Source of the DNA: Paenirhodobacter populi
Lineage (GTDB): Bacteria > Pseudomonadota > Alphaproteobacteria > Rhodobacterales > Rhodobacteraceae
Assembly (NCBI RefSeq): GCF_004022215.1
Contig: NZ_SAUZ01000002.1
Span: 124,001-188,000 of the forward strand
DNA length: 64,000 nucleotides
Direction: 5' to 3'
Part shown: in pieces, positions 37,425 through 45,731 of the stretch
Position numbering within the stretch: position 1 is the stretch's first letter
Layout: each line of letters starts with the position of its first letter
Made by a program: the position numbers and the translations under genes
Notes under the pieces: model-generated
What the model saw: only the letters and a program-made list of their open reading frames with translations
The model's database searches: none
Told to the model about the DNA's origin: nothing

Positions 37425-37985
37425 TCAGCCCCGCCAGGTGCGCACCTGACCGCAATCCATATGGACGAAATTCGACCCGTTGTATTGCCCGACGCCGCCG
37501 GCGTTGCAGGCGCTTGCCGCCGCGAACATCTGCGAGACGGAGCGCGACTTCAGCCGAAGATCGGCCGCCATCCCCTTGATGTGCAGGGAGTTTTGCGCAA
37601 CCCCCCTGGAGCGGGACCGCAGCATCGCATTGGTCTGCGGTGAACGGTAGCCCGACAGCATCATATAGGGTTCGTTCGTGCCCATCAGCCGGTGCGAGGC
37701 GGTCGCGATGTCGATGGTGCGCGGGTCTATGTTGGTGACCTGATCCGTGCGCCAGTCGCGCATGAACAGATTGATCTCTTTCAGGGCCTCGGGGACATAT
37801 TTGCCCTCGATCCAGTAGACCGTATCCAGGCTTTCGCCGGTGCGGCCCGAGTACATCCTGATGCGGCGGATATCGCCCGCGCCGCGCAGGAAGCCGAAGG
37901 CGTTGGAGGCAGTCGGCGCAGCAGTAATCATCGTGGCTGCGAAGGCTGCCAGAAGCCCGCGACGGGAAACTGTGGAATTGCTCAT
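37425..37985 (-). CDS. YcbK/MepK-like peptidoglycan hydrolase (DUF882, M15 peptidase family)
   Basis: A 186-residue protein with a twin-arginine-type signal (SRRGLLAAF at residues 7-15), so it is exported folded. The mature domain is DUF882, related to M15 zinc peptidases: SGYRSPQTN, SLHIKGMAADL and HMDCGQVRTW contain the expected zinc ligands. E. coli MepK (YcbK) cleaves 3-3 peptidoglycan cross-links. It lies divergent from an L,D-transpeptidase that forms such links, as in E. coli, where ycbB and ycbK are also neighbours. The start at 37985 leads directly into the signal. Confidence 0.85.
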   Translation of the reverse strand: MSNSTVSRRGLLAAFAATMITAAPTASNAFGFLRGAGDIRRIRMYSGRTGESLDTVYWIEGKYVPEALKEINLFMRDWRTDQVTNIDPRTIDIATASHRLMGTNEPYMMLSGYRSPQTNAMLRSRSRGVAQNSLHIKGMAADLRLKSRSVSQMFAAASACNAGGVGQYNGSNFVHMDCGQVRTWRG

Positions 37986-38302
37986 GTGTTTGCCTGTCCG
38001 TCCTCGTGACGCATTGCCGTCTTTATGCGCGGCTTAACGTGCCAGTAACCCCTGACCATGTCTGAGTTTATGGCATAGGGCGCCTAAATATCCAACAAAC
38101 GATTCCCGGTAAAATTGAGCGGTTCGGATCCATCGGCTGATTCTTGCCAAACGCCGTCGAAAGCCGCCGAAAGATCGGGGCTGTGGCATGGTTGCATCTG
38201 TCGGGGCGGCCGTGACGGCGTCGGCGGGGCAGGGGCTGGGTTGTTCTGGACTTGGCGGTGCGATTTCGGGATTCTGCGTCAAAATGACAAGAGGCGGAGC
38301 AG
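37986..38302. promoter_or_regulatory. Divergent regulatory region between ycbK and ycbB
   Basis: A 317-base gap with no gene. It must hold both promoters. It contains a CtrA-like site at 38034-38050 (listed separately). The stretch TTCTTGCCAAACGCCGTCGA near 38142-38161 looks AT-poor and is not a convincing promoter. No hairpin terminator was seen. Confidence 0.5.
38034..38050 (+). promoter_or_regulatory. CtrA-like binding site
   Basis: TTAA-N7-GTAACC, one mismatch from the CtrA consensus TTAA-N7-TTAACC. It is 49-65 bases upstream of the ycbK start and about 253 bases upstream of the ycbB start. Inferred only. Confidence 0.4.
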
Positions 38303-39967
38303 ATGGGCAACAAGGTTCGGGGCGGGACAGCATGGCTGATCCTGGCGGTATGGGCTTCGGCGGGGGCGGCGGCGGCGCAGGTCGCGGCGGTGGCGGCGTC
38401 CCCGGCCGTGCTGATGCCGGACCCGGCACCGCCCCGGCGTGAACTGGCCGAACTTTCGGGCTATGCGCAGGCGGTGGCCGAGGGCGTCGCCGGCAATCCC
38501 GGGCTCAAGGCCTTTTACGAGGCGCGCGGCTATGCGCCGATCTGGACGACGGGCGCGGATGCGGACCGGCGGGCGGCGTTCTTCGCGGCGCTCGGCACGG
38601 CGTCCATGCACGGCCTGCCCGCCGCGCGCTATGGGGGCGAGGCGCTGCGGGCGCAGTTCGCCACCATCCGCTCGGAACGGGAGCGGGGCCTGCTGGAGGC
38701 GCAGATGTCGATGGCGCTGGTCAGCTATGCGCGGAACCTGTCCTCGGGCGTGCTGGAGCCGAAGCGCGTCGATCCGACCATCGTACGTGACATCCTTCGC
38801 CCCGATGCGGGGCAGGTGATCGGCGGTTTCGCCGCGGCGGCGCAGCCCGCGGCCTTCCTGCGCGATCTGGCGCCGAAGTCGCAGGAATACAGCCGGCTTT
38901 TGCGCGCGCGGATGGATCTGGGCCGGCAGATCGCGGCGGGCGGCTGGGGCGCGCCGGTGACGGCGGGCATTCTGCGTCCCGGCGAAGAGGGCGATCAGGT
39001 CCTCGCGCTGCGCCAGCGGATGCAGGCGATGGGCTATCTGGGCCGCGGCGCGAGCCGCAGCTACGACGCCGCGCTGATCGCGGCGGTCAAGGGGTTTCAG
39101 GCGGAAAACGGGCTGAAGGCCGATGGCGTCGCCGGGCCTTCGACGCTGGCCGCCGTCAATGCCGCGCCCGAGGACCGGCTGCGTTCGATCCTTGTCGCGA
39201 TGGAGCGGCTGCGGTGGATGAACGGCATCGACCTGTCCGCGCGCCATATCTGGGTGAACATTCCGGATTTCAGCGCCGAGATCGTCGAGGATCATCAGGT
39301 CACCTTCCGCTCCGTCGCCGTGGTCGGGCGGGCGGAGCCGGATTACCGCACCCCGGAATTCTCGGACGAGATGCAGACGGTGGTGATCAACCCGGCGTGG
39401 CATGTGCCGCGTTCGATCACCGTGCGGGAATATCTGCCGAAGATGCAGCGCAATCCGAATGCCTCGGCGCAGATCCAGATCGTCGACAAGGCGGGGCAGG
39501 TGATCCCGCGCGATCAGGTGAATTTCGCCGCCTACAATGCCGACAACTTCCCCTTCCGGATGCGGCAGGCGCCGTCGGACGACAATGCGCTCGGACTGGT
39601 GAAATTCCTGTTTCCCAATCCGTGGAACATCTACCTGCATGACACGCCCTCGAAATCCCTGTTCGGGAAAGAGGATCGCGCGCTGAGCCACGGCTGCATC
39701 CGGATCGGCCGGCCCTTCGATCTGGCCTATGCGCTGCTGGCGCCGCAGACCGACGACCCCGAGGCCTATTTCCAGAAATTCCTGGCCGCCGGGAAAGAGA
39801 AATTCGTGACCCTCGCGCAGCCGGTGCCGGTGCATCTGGTCTATTTCACCGCATGGCCCGAGGCGGACGGGCATATCGCGTATCGCAAGGATGTCTACGG
39901 GCGGGATGCGGCGCTGTTCGCGGCGCTGGAAAAGGCGGGGGTGGAATTGCCGGTGCTGACGAACTAG
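38303..39967 (+). CDS. L,D-transpeptidase YcbB/LdtD-like
   Basis: A 554-residue exported L,D-transpeptidase that makes 3-3 cross-links in peptidoglycan. A signal peptide covers residues 1-25. A Peptidoglycan-binding domain 1 lies at about 228-285 (GDQVLALRQRMQAMGYL to VAGPSTLAAVN). The YkuD catalytic domain follows, with SHGCIRIGRP placing the nucleophile at C465. LFPNPWNIYLHDT is the upstream substrate-site motif. The ATG has GAGGCGGAG before it. Its divergent neighbour is the matching hydrolase. lpxD follows after 43 bases, perhaps co-transcribed. Confidence 0.88.
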   Translation: MGNKVRGGTAWLILAVWASAGAAAAQVAAVAASPAVLMPDPAPPRRELAELSGYAQAVAEGVAGNPGLKAFYEARGYAPIWTTGADADRRAAFFAALGTASMHGLPAARYGGEALRAQFATIRSERERGLLEAQMSMALVSYARNLSSGVLEPKRVDPTIVRDILRPDAGQVIGGFAAAAQPAAFLRDLAPKSQEYSRLLRARMDLGRQIAAGGWGAPVTAGILRPGEEGDQVLALRQRMQAMGYLGRGASRSYDAALIAAVKGFQAENGLKADGVAGPSTLAAVNAAPEDRLRSILVAMERLRWMNGIDLSARHIWVNIPDFSAEIVEDHQVTFRSVAVVGRAEPDYRTPEFSDEMQTVVINPAWHVPRSITVREYLPKMQRNPNASAQIQIVDKAGQVIPRDQVNFAAYNADNFPFRMRQAPSDDNALGLVKFLFPNPWNIYLHDTPSKSLFGKEDRALSHGCIRIGRPFDLAYALLAPQTDDPEAYFQKFLAAGKEKFVTLAQPVPVHLVYFTAWPEADGHIAYRKDVYGRDAALFAALEKAGVELPVLTN

Positions 39968-40010
39968 ATCGGAGGAAAGCCCCGTTCCGGGGCCAGATCC
40001 GGGGGATAGC

Positions 40011-41114
40011 ATGGCGCAGCAGACCGTCGAAACCATCGCAAGGGCGCTTGACGCGCGGGCCGAGGGGGATCTGACCCTGCCGATCGACGGCGCGTCCGAG
40101 CCGCAGGCTGCGGGGCCGCGTCAACTCGCGCTGGCGATGGCGCCGAAATATGTGGACGGTATCGCGCAGGGCCATGCGGTGGCGGCGCTGCTGCACGAAG
40201 GCGCGGACTGGAAGGCGCTCGGGCTGAAGGCCGCGATCTTCGTGCCGCGCCCGCGTCTGGCGATGGCGGGGCTGTCGAAGGCCTTCGATCCCGGCCCCGA
40301 CATCGCGCCGGGCATCCATCCGACGGCGGTGATCGACCCTTCGGCCGAGATCGGCGAAAATGCGGCGATCGGGCCTTTCGTCGTGGTCGGGCGGGGCGCG
40401 AAGATCGGACCGAATGCCCGGATCGCATCGCATGTGGTGATCGCCGAGGGGGCGCGGATCGGCGCGGATGCGCTGATCCTGTATGGGGTGAAGATCGGCG
40501 CGCGGGTGGTGATCGGCGACCGCTTCATCGCGCAGGCGGGTGCGGCGATCGGCGGCGATGGCTTTTCCTTCGTCACGCCGGAGAAATCGGGGATCGAGGA
40601 GATCCGCGAAACCCTCGGCCAGCGTCAGGAGATCCGTGAACAGCATTGGACCCGGATCCATTCACTCGGCACGGTCGAGATCGGCGACGATGTCGAGGTG
40701 GGCGCGAATTCCACCATCGACCGCGGCACGGTGCGGGCGACGACCGTGGGCTCGGGCACCAAGATCGACAATCTGGTGATGATCGGCCACAATGTGCAGG
40801 TCGGGCAGGATTGCCTGATGTGCTCGCAGGTGGGCATCGCCGGATCGACGCGGATCGGCAACCGGGTGACCTTGGCCGGGCAAGTGGGCGTGAGCGACAA
40901 CATCTTTGTCGGCGACGACGTGATCGCGGGCGGCGCCACCAAGATCTTTACCAACGCGCCCAAGGGCAGTGTGCTGCTGGGCTATCCGGCGCTGAAGATG
41001 GAAACCCATGTGACGGCATGGAAAAATATCCGCCGTCTGACAAGATTGTTTGCGCAAGTCGCCGAACTTCGTGAAACTGTTGCAAAGCTGATCGAAAAGG
41101 AGGGCGCGAAGTAA
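40011..41114 (+). CDS. lpxD: UDP-3-O-acylglucosamine N-acyltransferase LpxD
   Basis: A 367-residue left-handed beta-helix acyltransferase that adds the amide-linked 3-hydroxyacyl (or oxoacyl) chain to UDP-3-O-acyl-glucosamine. An N-terminal uridine-binding domain (about 1-95) precedes hexapeptide repeats (about 100-330). GGDGFSFV, VEVGANSTIDRGT and NLVMIGHNVQVGQ hold the conserved catalytic histidine region. The C-terminal amphipathic helix (LTRLFAQVAELRETVAKLI) is typical. The gene is about 11 kb from skp-fabZ, where it usually lies, and instead precedes an ACP and ketosynthase. Confidence 0.93.
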   Translation: MAQQTVETIARALDARAEGDLTLPIDGASEPQAAGPRQLALAMAPKYVDGIAQGHAVAALLHEGADWKALGLKAAIFVPRPRLAMAGLSKAFDPGPDIAPGIHPTAVIDPSAEIGENAAIGPFVVVGRGAKIGPNARIASHVVIAEGARIGADALILYGVKIGARVVIGDRFIAQAGAAIGGDGFSFVTPEKSGIEEIRETLGQRQEIREQHWTRIHSLGTVEIGDDVEVGANSTIDRGTVRATTVGSGTKIDNLVMIGHNVQVGQDCLMCSQVGIAGSTRIGNRVTLAGQVGVSDNIFVGDDVIAGGATKIFTNAPKGSVLLGYPALKMETHVTAWKNIRRLTRLFAQVAELRETVAKLIEKEGAK

Positions 41115-41121
41115 CGGCAAC

Positions 41122-41397
41122 ATGAGGTCCGACGTGCAGGAACAGATCATTTCCATCATCGCGCGCGAAGCTGTCATCGATGCGGATCAGGTCCGGCCGG
41201 ACATGACGCTCGATGAACTCGGTCTCGACAGCCTTGGTCTGGTCGAGATGATCTTTTCCATCGAGGAAACCTTCGGCGTCTCCGTCCCGTTCAATGCGAA
41301 CGAGGGACAGGCGGGGGAATTCGACCTGTCCTCGGTCGGCGCCATCGTCGGCGCGGTCGAACAGCTGATCGCCGGGCGGGGCGCGGCGGTCGCCTGA
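41122..41397 (+). CDS. Acyl carrier protein (specialised, lpxD-linked)
   Basis: A 91-residue carrier protein. The phosphopantetheine-accepting serine is S37 in LDELGLDSLGLVEM. The helix II acidic pattern (EMIFSIEETFGV) matches ACPs, and the C-terminal tail is longer than AcpP. It starts seven bases after the lpxD stop, and the ketosynthase starts two bases after its own stop, so the three form one transcription unit. Rather than being the housekeeping AcpP, it probably serves a dedicated acyl chain. Confidence 0.85.
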   Translation: MRSDVQEQIISIIAREAVIDADQVRPDMTLDELGLDSLGLVEMIFSIEETFGVSVPFNANEGQAGEFDLSSVGAIVGAVEQLIAGRGAAVA

Positions 41398-41399
41398 CG

Positions 41400-42608
41400 A
41401 TGCGGCGCGTGGTCATCACCGGGGCCGGCACGGTCAATGCGCTGGCGCGGGATGTGCCGGGGACATGGGCCGCAATGGCGGCCGGGCGTTCGGCGATCGG
41501 GGCGCTGGAATTTCCCGATGTCGAAAGACTGTCGATCCGGATCGGCGCGCAGGTCCGGGACTGGCGGCCCGAGGAACATCTCGACCGCACGCGGCTGTCG
41601 CTTTACGACCGTTTCACCCAGTTCGCGCTGGTCGCCGGGGCCGAGGCGATGGCGCAGGCCGGGCTTGCCGCCGCTCCGGGCGATGCGACCCGCTGGGGCG
41701 CGGTGATCGGCACGGCGGGCGGCGGCAACGGCACGGTCAATGAGGCCTTCCGCGCGGTCTTTGCCGAAGGCCGCAATCGCGTCCATCCTTTCACCGTTCC
41801 ACGGCTGATGAACAATGCCGCTGCCTCGCATCTGTCGATGCAATGGGGGCTGACGGGGCCGGTGTTTTCGGTGGCGACCGCGTGCTCCAGCTCAAATCAT
41901 GCGATCGGGCTGGCGTTCCAGATGATCCGCGCCGGCATGGCGGACGGGATGCTGGCCGGCGGGGCCGAGGCGATGCTGAATTTCGGCGGGTTGAAGGCGT
42001 GGGAGGGGCTGCGCGTCATGTCGCCCGATGGCTGCCACCCGTTCAGCCTTGGCCGCAACGGCATGGTGCAGGGCGAGGGGGCGGGGGTTTTCGTGCTGGA
42101 GGAACGCGAGGCCGCGCTGGCCCGTGGCGCGACGATCCTGGCAGAGGTCCGGGGGTTCTGCATGACCTCCGACGCGGGGGATATCGTCATGCCATCGGCC
42201 GAGGGCGCGGCGCGCACGATCGGGGGCGCGCTGGCCGATGCGGGCGTGACGCCGGCGGAGGTGGGCTATGTGAACGCCCACGGCACCGGCACGGCGGCGA
42301 ACGACCGCTGCGAGGCGGCGGCGATCCATGCGGTTTTCGGCGCGCGGGCGGAACAGGTGCCGGTGTCCTCGACCAAGGCGATGCACGGCCATTGCATCGG
42401 CGCGACGGGGGCGATCGAGCTTCTGGCCTGTATCATGGCGCTGCGCGACGGGGTGATCGCGCCGACGATCGGCTATGAAGCGCCGGATCCGGATTGCCGG
42501 CTTGATGTCGTGCCCAATGCGGCGCGGCGGGCGCCGGTCGAGGTGGCGATCTCCAACGCCTTCGCCTTTGGCGGGCTGAACGCCGTTCTGGTGCTGTCCG
42601 CCGGGTGA
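41400..42608 (+). CDS. Beta-ketoacyl-ACP synthase (KAS I/II-like)
   Basis: A 402-residue condensing enzyme. The active site is complete: C162 (ATACSSSNHA), H294 (NAHGTGTA), K326 and H331 (TKAMHGHCIGATG). This places it in the FabB/FabF family that condenses malonyl-ACP with acyl-ACP. It appears with a private ACP and lpxD but without reductase or dehydratase genes, so it may supply a special 3-oxoacyl or elongated acyl chain for lipid A; that link is inferred. A terminator follows. Confidence 0.88.
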   Translation: MRRVVITGAGTVNALARDVPGTWAAMAAGRSAIGALEFPDVERLSIRIGAQVRDWRPEEHLDRTRLSLYDRFTQFALVAGAEAMAQAGLAAAPGDATRWGAVIGTAGGGNGTVNEAFRAVFAEGRNRVHPFTVPRLMNNAAASHLSMQWGLTGPVFSVATACSSSNHAIGLAFQMIRAGMADGMLAGGAEAMLNFGGLKAWEGLRVMSPDGCHPFSLGRNGMVQGEGAGVFVLEEREAALARGATILAEVRGFCMTSDAGDIVMPSAEGAARTIGGALADAGVTPAEVGYVNAHGTGTAANDRCEAAAIHAVFGARAEQVPVSSTKAMHGHCIGATGAIELLACIMALRDGVIAPTIGYEAPDPDCRLDVVPNAARRAPVEVAISNAFAFGGLNAVLVLSAG

Positions 42609-42632
42609 GCCGGTTTTGATGAACCAAAAGGC

Positions 42633-42666
42633 AACGCCGCCCGGATCGGGCGGCGTTCGGTCTTTT
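42633..42666. terminator. Bidirectional intrinsic terminator between ketosynthase and IalB-like genes
   Basis: A perfect 11-base stem (AACGCCGCCCG at 42633-42643 with CGGGCGGCGTT at 42647-42657) closes a three-base loop. T-rich sequence follows on the plus strand (TCTTTT to 42666), and the minus strand has CCTTTTGG on its side. It can serve both convergent genes. Confidence 0.8.
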
Positions 42667-42690
42667 CTGTCGCGCCGGAGGCGCGACGGA

Positions 42691-43350
42691 TCATTGCTGG
42701 AGCTTCAGATCCTTGTTGCGCGCCGACACGGCGTCATAGGCCGCGGTGAACCCCTTGAGGGAAACGTCCACATTCACCGGCTCATTCGGCGTGGAGATCG
42801 GCACGACGGTCAGCGTGACCTTGTTGCCCTTCTTGAACTGCGCCAGTTCCTCCGGCAGCAGGCCGATCCGCGCGAAGCAGCCGAGCTGGGCGCAGAAGGT
42901 GAACGGATAGCCGCGCGGCGTCTGATTGTCGACCTTGAGCGCCAGATTGGCGGTCAGCAGGGTTTCGAGCGGGGTCATGATCGTCGCGCCGGCGACGGCC
43001 TTGCCGCCCGGCGGCAAGGCGATCATCGAGATGTCGGCCACCGCATTGCCCTTGGCGTCATGCAGAAGCTGATACATCTGGCAGGGGTCGTTGCCGTCCT
43101 CGCTGCGGAAGCATTGCAGATTCCAGTCGCCGAAGGTTTCGGCGGTATAGCTGCTGCCCGGACCTTCGGTCGGCTCGGCGGGCTGGGCCTCCGCCGTCGC
43201 GGGCGGAGTGGTGGTGGCGGGCGCTTCGGCGGCGGGGGCCTCCGTCGCAGGGGCCTCGGTCGCAGGGGCCGCGGCGTCCTGTGCGAAGGAAGCCGGCACC
43301 GCCAGGCACAACACCAGCGCGGCGGCAGCGGAATTTCTGAAAACGGTCAT
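42691..43350 (-). CDS. Invasion-associated locus B (IalB) family protein
   Basis: A 219-residue exported protein. The signal peptide is about residues 1-23 (cleavage after ASFAQ). A proline/alanine/threonine-rich low-complexity stretch runs from about 26 to 62, and the IalB domain follows (FGDWNLQCF, DPCQMYQLL, GYPFTFCAQLGCFARIGL with paired cysteines). IalB proteins aid erythrocyte invasion in Bartonella, but the family is common in free-living alphaproteobacteria, where its role is unknown. A larger frame reaching 44118 covers unrelated intergenic DNA and is rejected. It is convergent with the ketosynthase gene. Confidence 0.85.
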   Translation of the reverse strand: MTVFRNSAAAALVLCLAVPASFAQDAAAPATEAPATEAPAAEAPATTTPPATAEAQPAEPTEGPGSSYTAETFGDWNLQCFRSEDGNDPCQMYQLLHDAKGNAVADISMIALPPGGKAVAGATIMTPLETLLTANLALKVDNQTPRGYPFTFCAQLGCFARIGLLPEELAQFKKGNKVTLTVVPISTPNEPVNVDVSLKGFTAAYDAVSARNKDLKLQQ

Positions 43351-43490
43351 CTCAACTTTCCATCCTGAACCGGAAATCTGCCGTGGCTTATCATGGCGCG
43401 ATGATGCTGTCAGGGGGCAATTCCGCCTCCGGGGCCGATCCGCCCGCCGGAAGCCATGACAGTCGCGTGAATGTGTGGGGTCCAGATGCA

Positions 43491-43521
43491 GAAAAGGGTC
43501 CCTGTCGGAACCCTTTTCGTT
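43491..43521. terminator. Possible bidirectional terminator
   Basis: GAAAAGGGT (43491-43499) pairs with ACCCTTTTC (43510-43518). The arms provide T-rich 3' sides on both strands (CCCTTTTCGTTT on plus). No gene obviously ends here. Confidence 0.4.
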
Positions 43522-43644
43522 TCCCCCTGCCGGACTGGCCGACCTTGTCATTAATGTGACGCTAGAATTTATCTCGCGGCGGGTCAACCGGCAAATGATC
43601 CGTTCCCCCGCGCGGGGGCGAAACGGAATAAGAGGCGCGAAACG

Positions 43645-43745
43645 AAAAAAGCCGCACCCGAAGGTGCGGCCAGTCTGACAGGGAGGAAACGCCCCGGCCC
43701 GCAGAACGCGACCGGAACGATCCCGGTATGGCACGGGAAGGTTAA
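43645..43745 (-). ncRNA. Candidate small RNA ending in a strong minus-strand terminator
   Basis: On the minus strand, GCCGCACC, a TTCG loop, GGTGCGGC and six Ts (43670 to 43645) form a textbook intrinsic terminator. No minus-strand gene ends here: the nearest upstream minus gene starts at 45.7 kb, beyond a plus-strand gene. A short untranslated transcript starting within about 100-200 bases upstream is the simplest explanation. It would contain TTTCCTCCCTG just before the hairpin, which could pair with ribosome-binding sites. The 5' end is a guess; no clear promoter was seen. Confidence 0.35.
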
Positions 43746-43849
43746 CTTCGCGTTGCGCGACCGGAATTGCGCCCGCCCGCCCCAAGGGTGCTTTCTTGCG
43801 CGGCGAACCGGCTATATGAGGAAAAGGACGCATGCGAAGGAGATCAGGC

Positions 43850-45388
43850 ATGACGGGCGTTCTGACCGAAACAGGCATTTTCGTGGGCGGCGGCGGCGAG
43901 GGATATACCACGCCGCAGGAGCTTTTGCTGAAATACGGCAATCGCCACGGCCTGATCGCCGGCGCGACCGGCACCGGCAAGACGGTCACCTTGCAGGTTC
44001 TGGCGGAGGCATTCTCGACCGCCGGGGTGTCGGTCTTCATGGCCGATGTGAAGGGCGACCTGTCCGGCATCGCCGCTCCGGGCAGCGAAAGCGCCAAGAC
44101 CCATGAGGCCTTCGTCAAGCGCGCCGGGACGATCGGCTATGACCTCGCCTATACCGGTTTTCCGGTGACCTTCTGGGATGTCTTCGGCGAACAGGGGCAT
44201 CCGGTACGCACGACGATCTCCGAAATGGGGCCATTGCTGCTGGCGCGGCTGATGGGGCTGACGGATGCGCAGGAAGGGGTGCTCAACATCGTCTTCCACC
44301 TCGCGGACAGCGATGGGCTGGCGCTGCTGGACATGGCCGACCTGCGCGCGATGCTGACCCATGTGGGCGAACGTGCGCAGGATCTGTCGCTGCGTTATGG
44401 CAATGTCGCGCCGCAGACGGTGGGGGCGATCCAGCGCCAGCTTCTGGTGCTGGAGAATCAGGGCGCGACGCAGTTTTTCGGCGAACCGGCGCTGGCGCTG
44501 GCGGATCTGATGAGTCCGACCCCCGACGGGCGCGGCCGGATCAACGTTCTGGCGGCCGACAAGTTGATGAACGCGCCCCGGCTCTATGCGACCTTCCTGC
44601 TGTGGCTGATGTCGGAACTGTTCGAGGAACTGCCCGAGCAGGGCGATTCGGACAAACCGAAGCTCGTCTTCTTCTTTGACGAGGCGCATCTGCTGTTCGA
44701 CGGTGCGCCCAAGGCGCTGGTCGACAAGGTGGAACAGGTGGCGCGGCTGATCCGCTCGAAAGGGGTGGGGATCTATTTCATAACGCAAAATCCGGCGGAT
44801 GTGCCGGACGGGGTGCTCGGCCAGCTTGGCAACCGGGTGCAGCATGCGCTGCGCGCCTTCACCGCCAAGGACCAGAAGGACCTGCGCCGCGCCGCGGAAA
44901 ACTACCGCGCCAATCCACGCTTCGATACGGAAACCGCGATCAAGGAGGTCGGCACCGGCGAGGCGGTGACCTCTTTCCTCGACGTGAAGGGTGTGCCGGG
45001 CATGGTCGAGCGCACGCTCGTGCGGCCGCCGCAGTCGCGGCTCGGGCCGCTGACGCCGGAGGAGCGCCGCGCGATCATCGCCGCCTCGCCCTTCGCCGCC
45101 AAATACGACACGCCGATCGACCGGGAATCGGCGAGCGAGATCCTTGCCGCCCGCGCCGCCTCGGCCGCGCAGGAAGCGTCGGCGCAGCCACGGTTGCGCG
45201 AATTCAACAACGCCACGCGGATCGAACCCGCGCGCGCCGACAAGCCCGTGCGCAAGACCGGCGGAGGGTCCTCGCGGTCGGATTCGATCGCCGAGGTTTT
45301 CGGCAAGAGCCTTGCGCGGCAACTGGGATCGAAGGCCGGGCAGCAGATCGTGCGCGGCGTTCTGGGATCACTGTTCCGCGCGCGCTAG
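43850..45388 (+). CDS. HerA-like/YjgR (DUF853) ATPase
   Basis: A 512-residue P-loop ATPase of the HerA-FtsK superfamily, DUF853/YjgR type. Walker A is AGATGTGKTVTLQVL near residue 40 and Walker B is LVFFFDEAHLLF near residue 276. GIYFITQNPADVPDGVLGQLGNRVQHALRAFT matches the sensor or arginine-finger region. The C-terminal 60 residues are basic and less conserved. A DNA-translocase or helicase role is plausible, but no partner nuclease (NurA) or defence gene is nearby, so a housekeeping role is likely. AAGGAG precedes the ATG; the M at 43832 is rejected. Confidence 0.85.
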   Translation: MTGVLTETGIFVGGGGEGYTTPQELLLKYGNRHGLIAGATGTGKTVTLQVLAEAFSTAGVSVFMADVKGDLSGIAAPGSESAKTHEAFVKRAGTIGYDLAYTGFPVTFWDVFGEQGHPVRTTISEMGPLLLARLMGLTDAQEGVLNIVFHLADSDGLALLDMADLRAMLTHVGERAQDLSLRYGNVAPQTVGAIQRQLLVLENQGATQFFGEPALALADLMSPTPDGRGRINVLAADKLMNAPRLYATFLLWLMSELFEELPEQGDSDKPKLVFFFDEAHLLFDGAPKALVDKVEQVARLIRSKGVGIYFITQNPADVPDGVLGQLGNRVQHALRAFTAKDQKDLRRAAENYRANPRFDTETAIKEVGTGEAVTSFLDVKGVPGMVERTLVRPPQSRLGPLTPEERRAIIAASPFAAKYDTPIDRESASEILAARAASAAQEASAQPRLREFNNATRIEPARADKPVRKTGGGSSRSDSIAEVFGKSLARQLGSKAGQQIVRGVLGSLFRAR

Positions 45389-45395
45389 GTCCGCG

Positions 45396-45701
45396 TCAGG
45401 CGGCATGGGAGGCGTAGATCCGCGCCTCCGCCATCAGCGCGATCAGCACCGTCACATGGCGGGTCACATTATAGTCCGCCGCGGCGGCTCGTCGAGCCTC
45501 GTCGAGCCGCGCCTCTTCGTCCAGCAGAATCGCCAGGAGGGATTCGGGCCGGGACAGGTGCTGGGATTCGATCAGACCGCGCAGATCCCGGTTGCGGTTG
45601 TAATCCATCTGCCCCGCGCGCGCGGCCCGGACCAGCAGGCGCGGGCGGCGCAGCGCGGCAATGGCGAACAGCAGGGCGGACATTTCGACATGGTCAAGCA
45701 T
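45396..45701 (-). CDS. DUF6477 family small protein
   Basis: A 101-residue protein of a family I associate with Rhodobacterales (DUF6477), function unknown. It is helical, with a hydrophobic ALLFAIAALRRPRLLVRAAR stretch and a basic middle. It could be a small regulatory or nucleoid-associated protein, but this is not shown. A perfect AAGGAGG sits before the ATG at 45701, which is preferred over the start at 45731. The gene is convergent with the HerA-like gene (seven-base gap) and divergent from the DUF6456 gene. Confidence 0.65.
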   Translation of the reverse strand: MLDHVEMSALLFAIAALRRPRLLVRAARAGQMDYNRNRDLRGLIESQHLSRPESLLAILLDEEARLDEARRAAAADYNVTRHVTVLIALMAEARIYASHAA

Positions 45702-45731
45702 CGGGACCTCCTTTTGGTTTGGCCCGATCAT

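Larger units (their letters stand above)
43351..43849. other. 499-base gap holding hairpins and a probable small RNA
   Basis: No coding sequence was recognised. It carries a T/A-rich hairpin at 43491-43518, a strong minus-strand terminator at 43645-43670 and the HerA-like promoter region near 43800-43840, including TATATG and the AAGGAG ribosome-binding site at 43836-43841. The divergent ialB-like promoter lies at its left edge. Confidence 0.5.

Noticed and set aside
38085-38115. CCTAAATATCCAAC resembling the repeat core
   Set aside because: Lacks the following hairpins and lies between divergent genes; probably chance.
42691-43350. IalB-like gene as evidence of a pathogen
   Set aside because: The family is widespread in free-living alphaproteobacteria; nothing else suggests virulence.
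43742-43758. GTTAACTTCGCGTTGC as a CtrA site
   Set aside because: Second half has two mismatches; too weak to report.
43850-45388. HerA-like ATPase as an anti-phage defence gene
   Set aside because: No nuclease, Sir2 or other effector is adjacent; DUF853/YjgR proteins are common outside defence islands.
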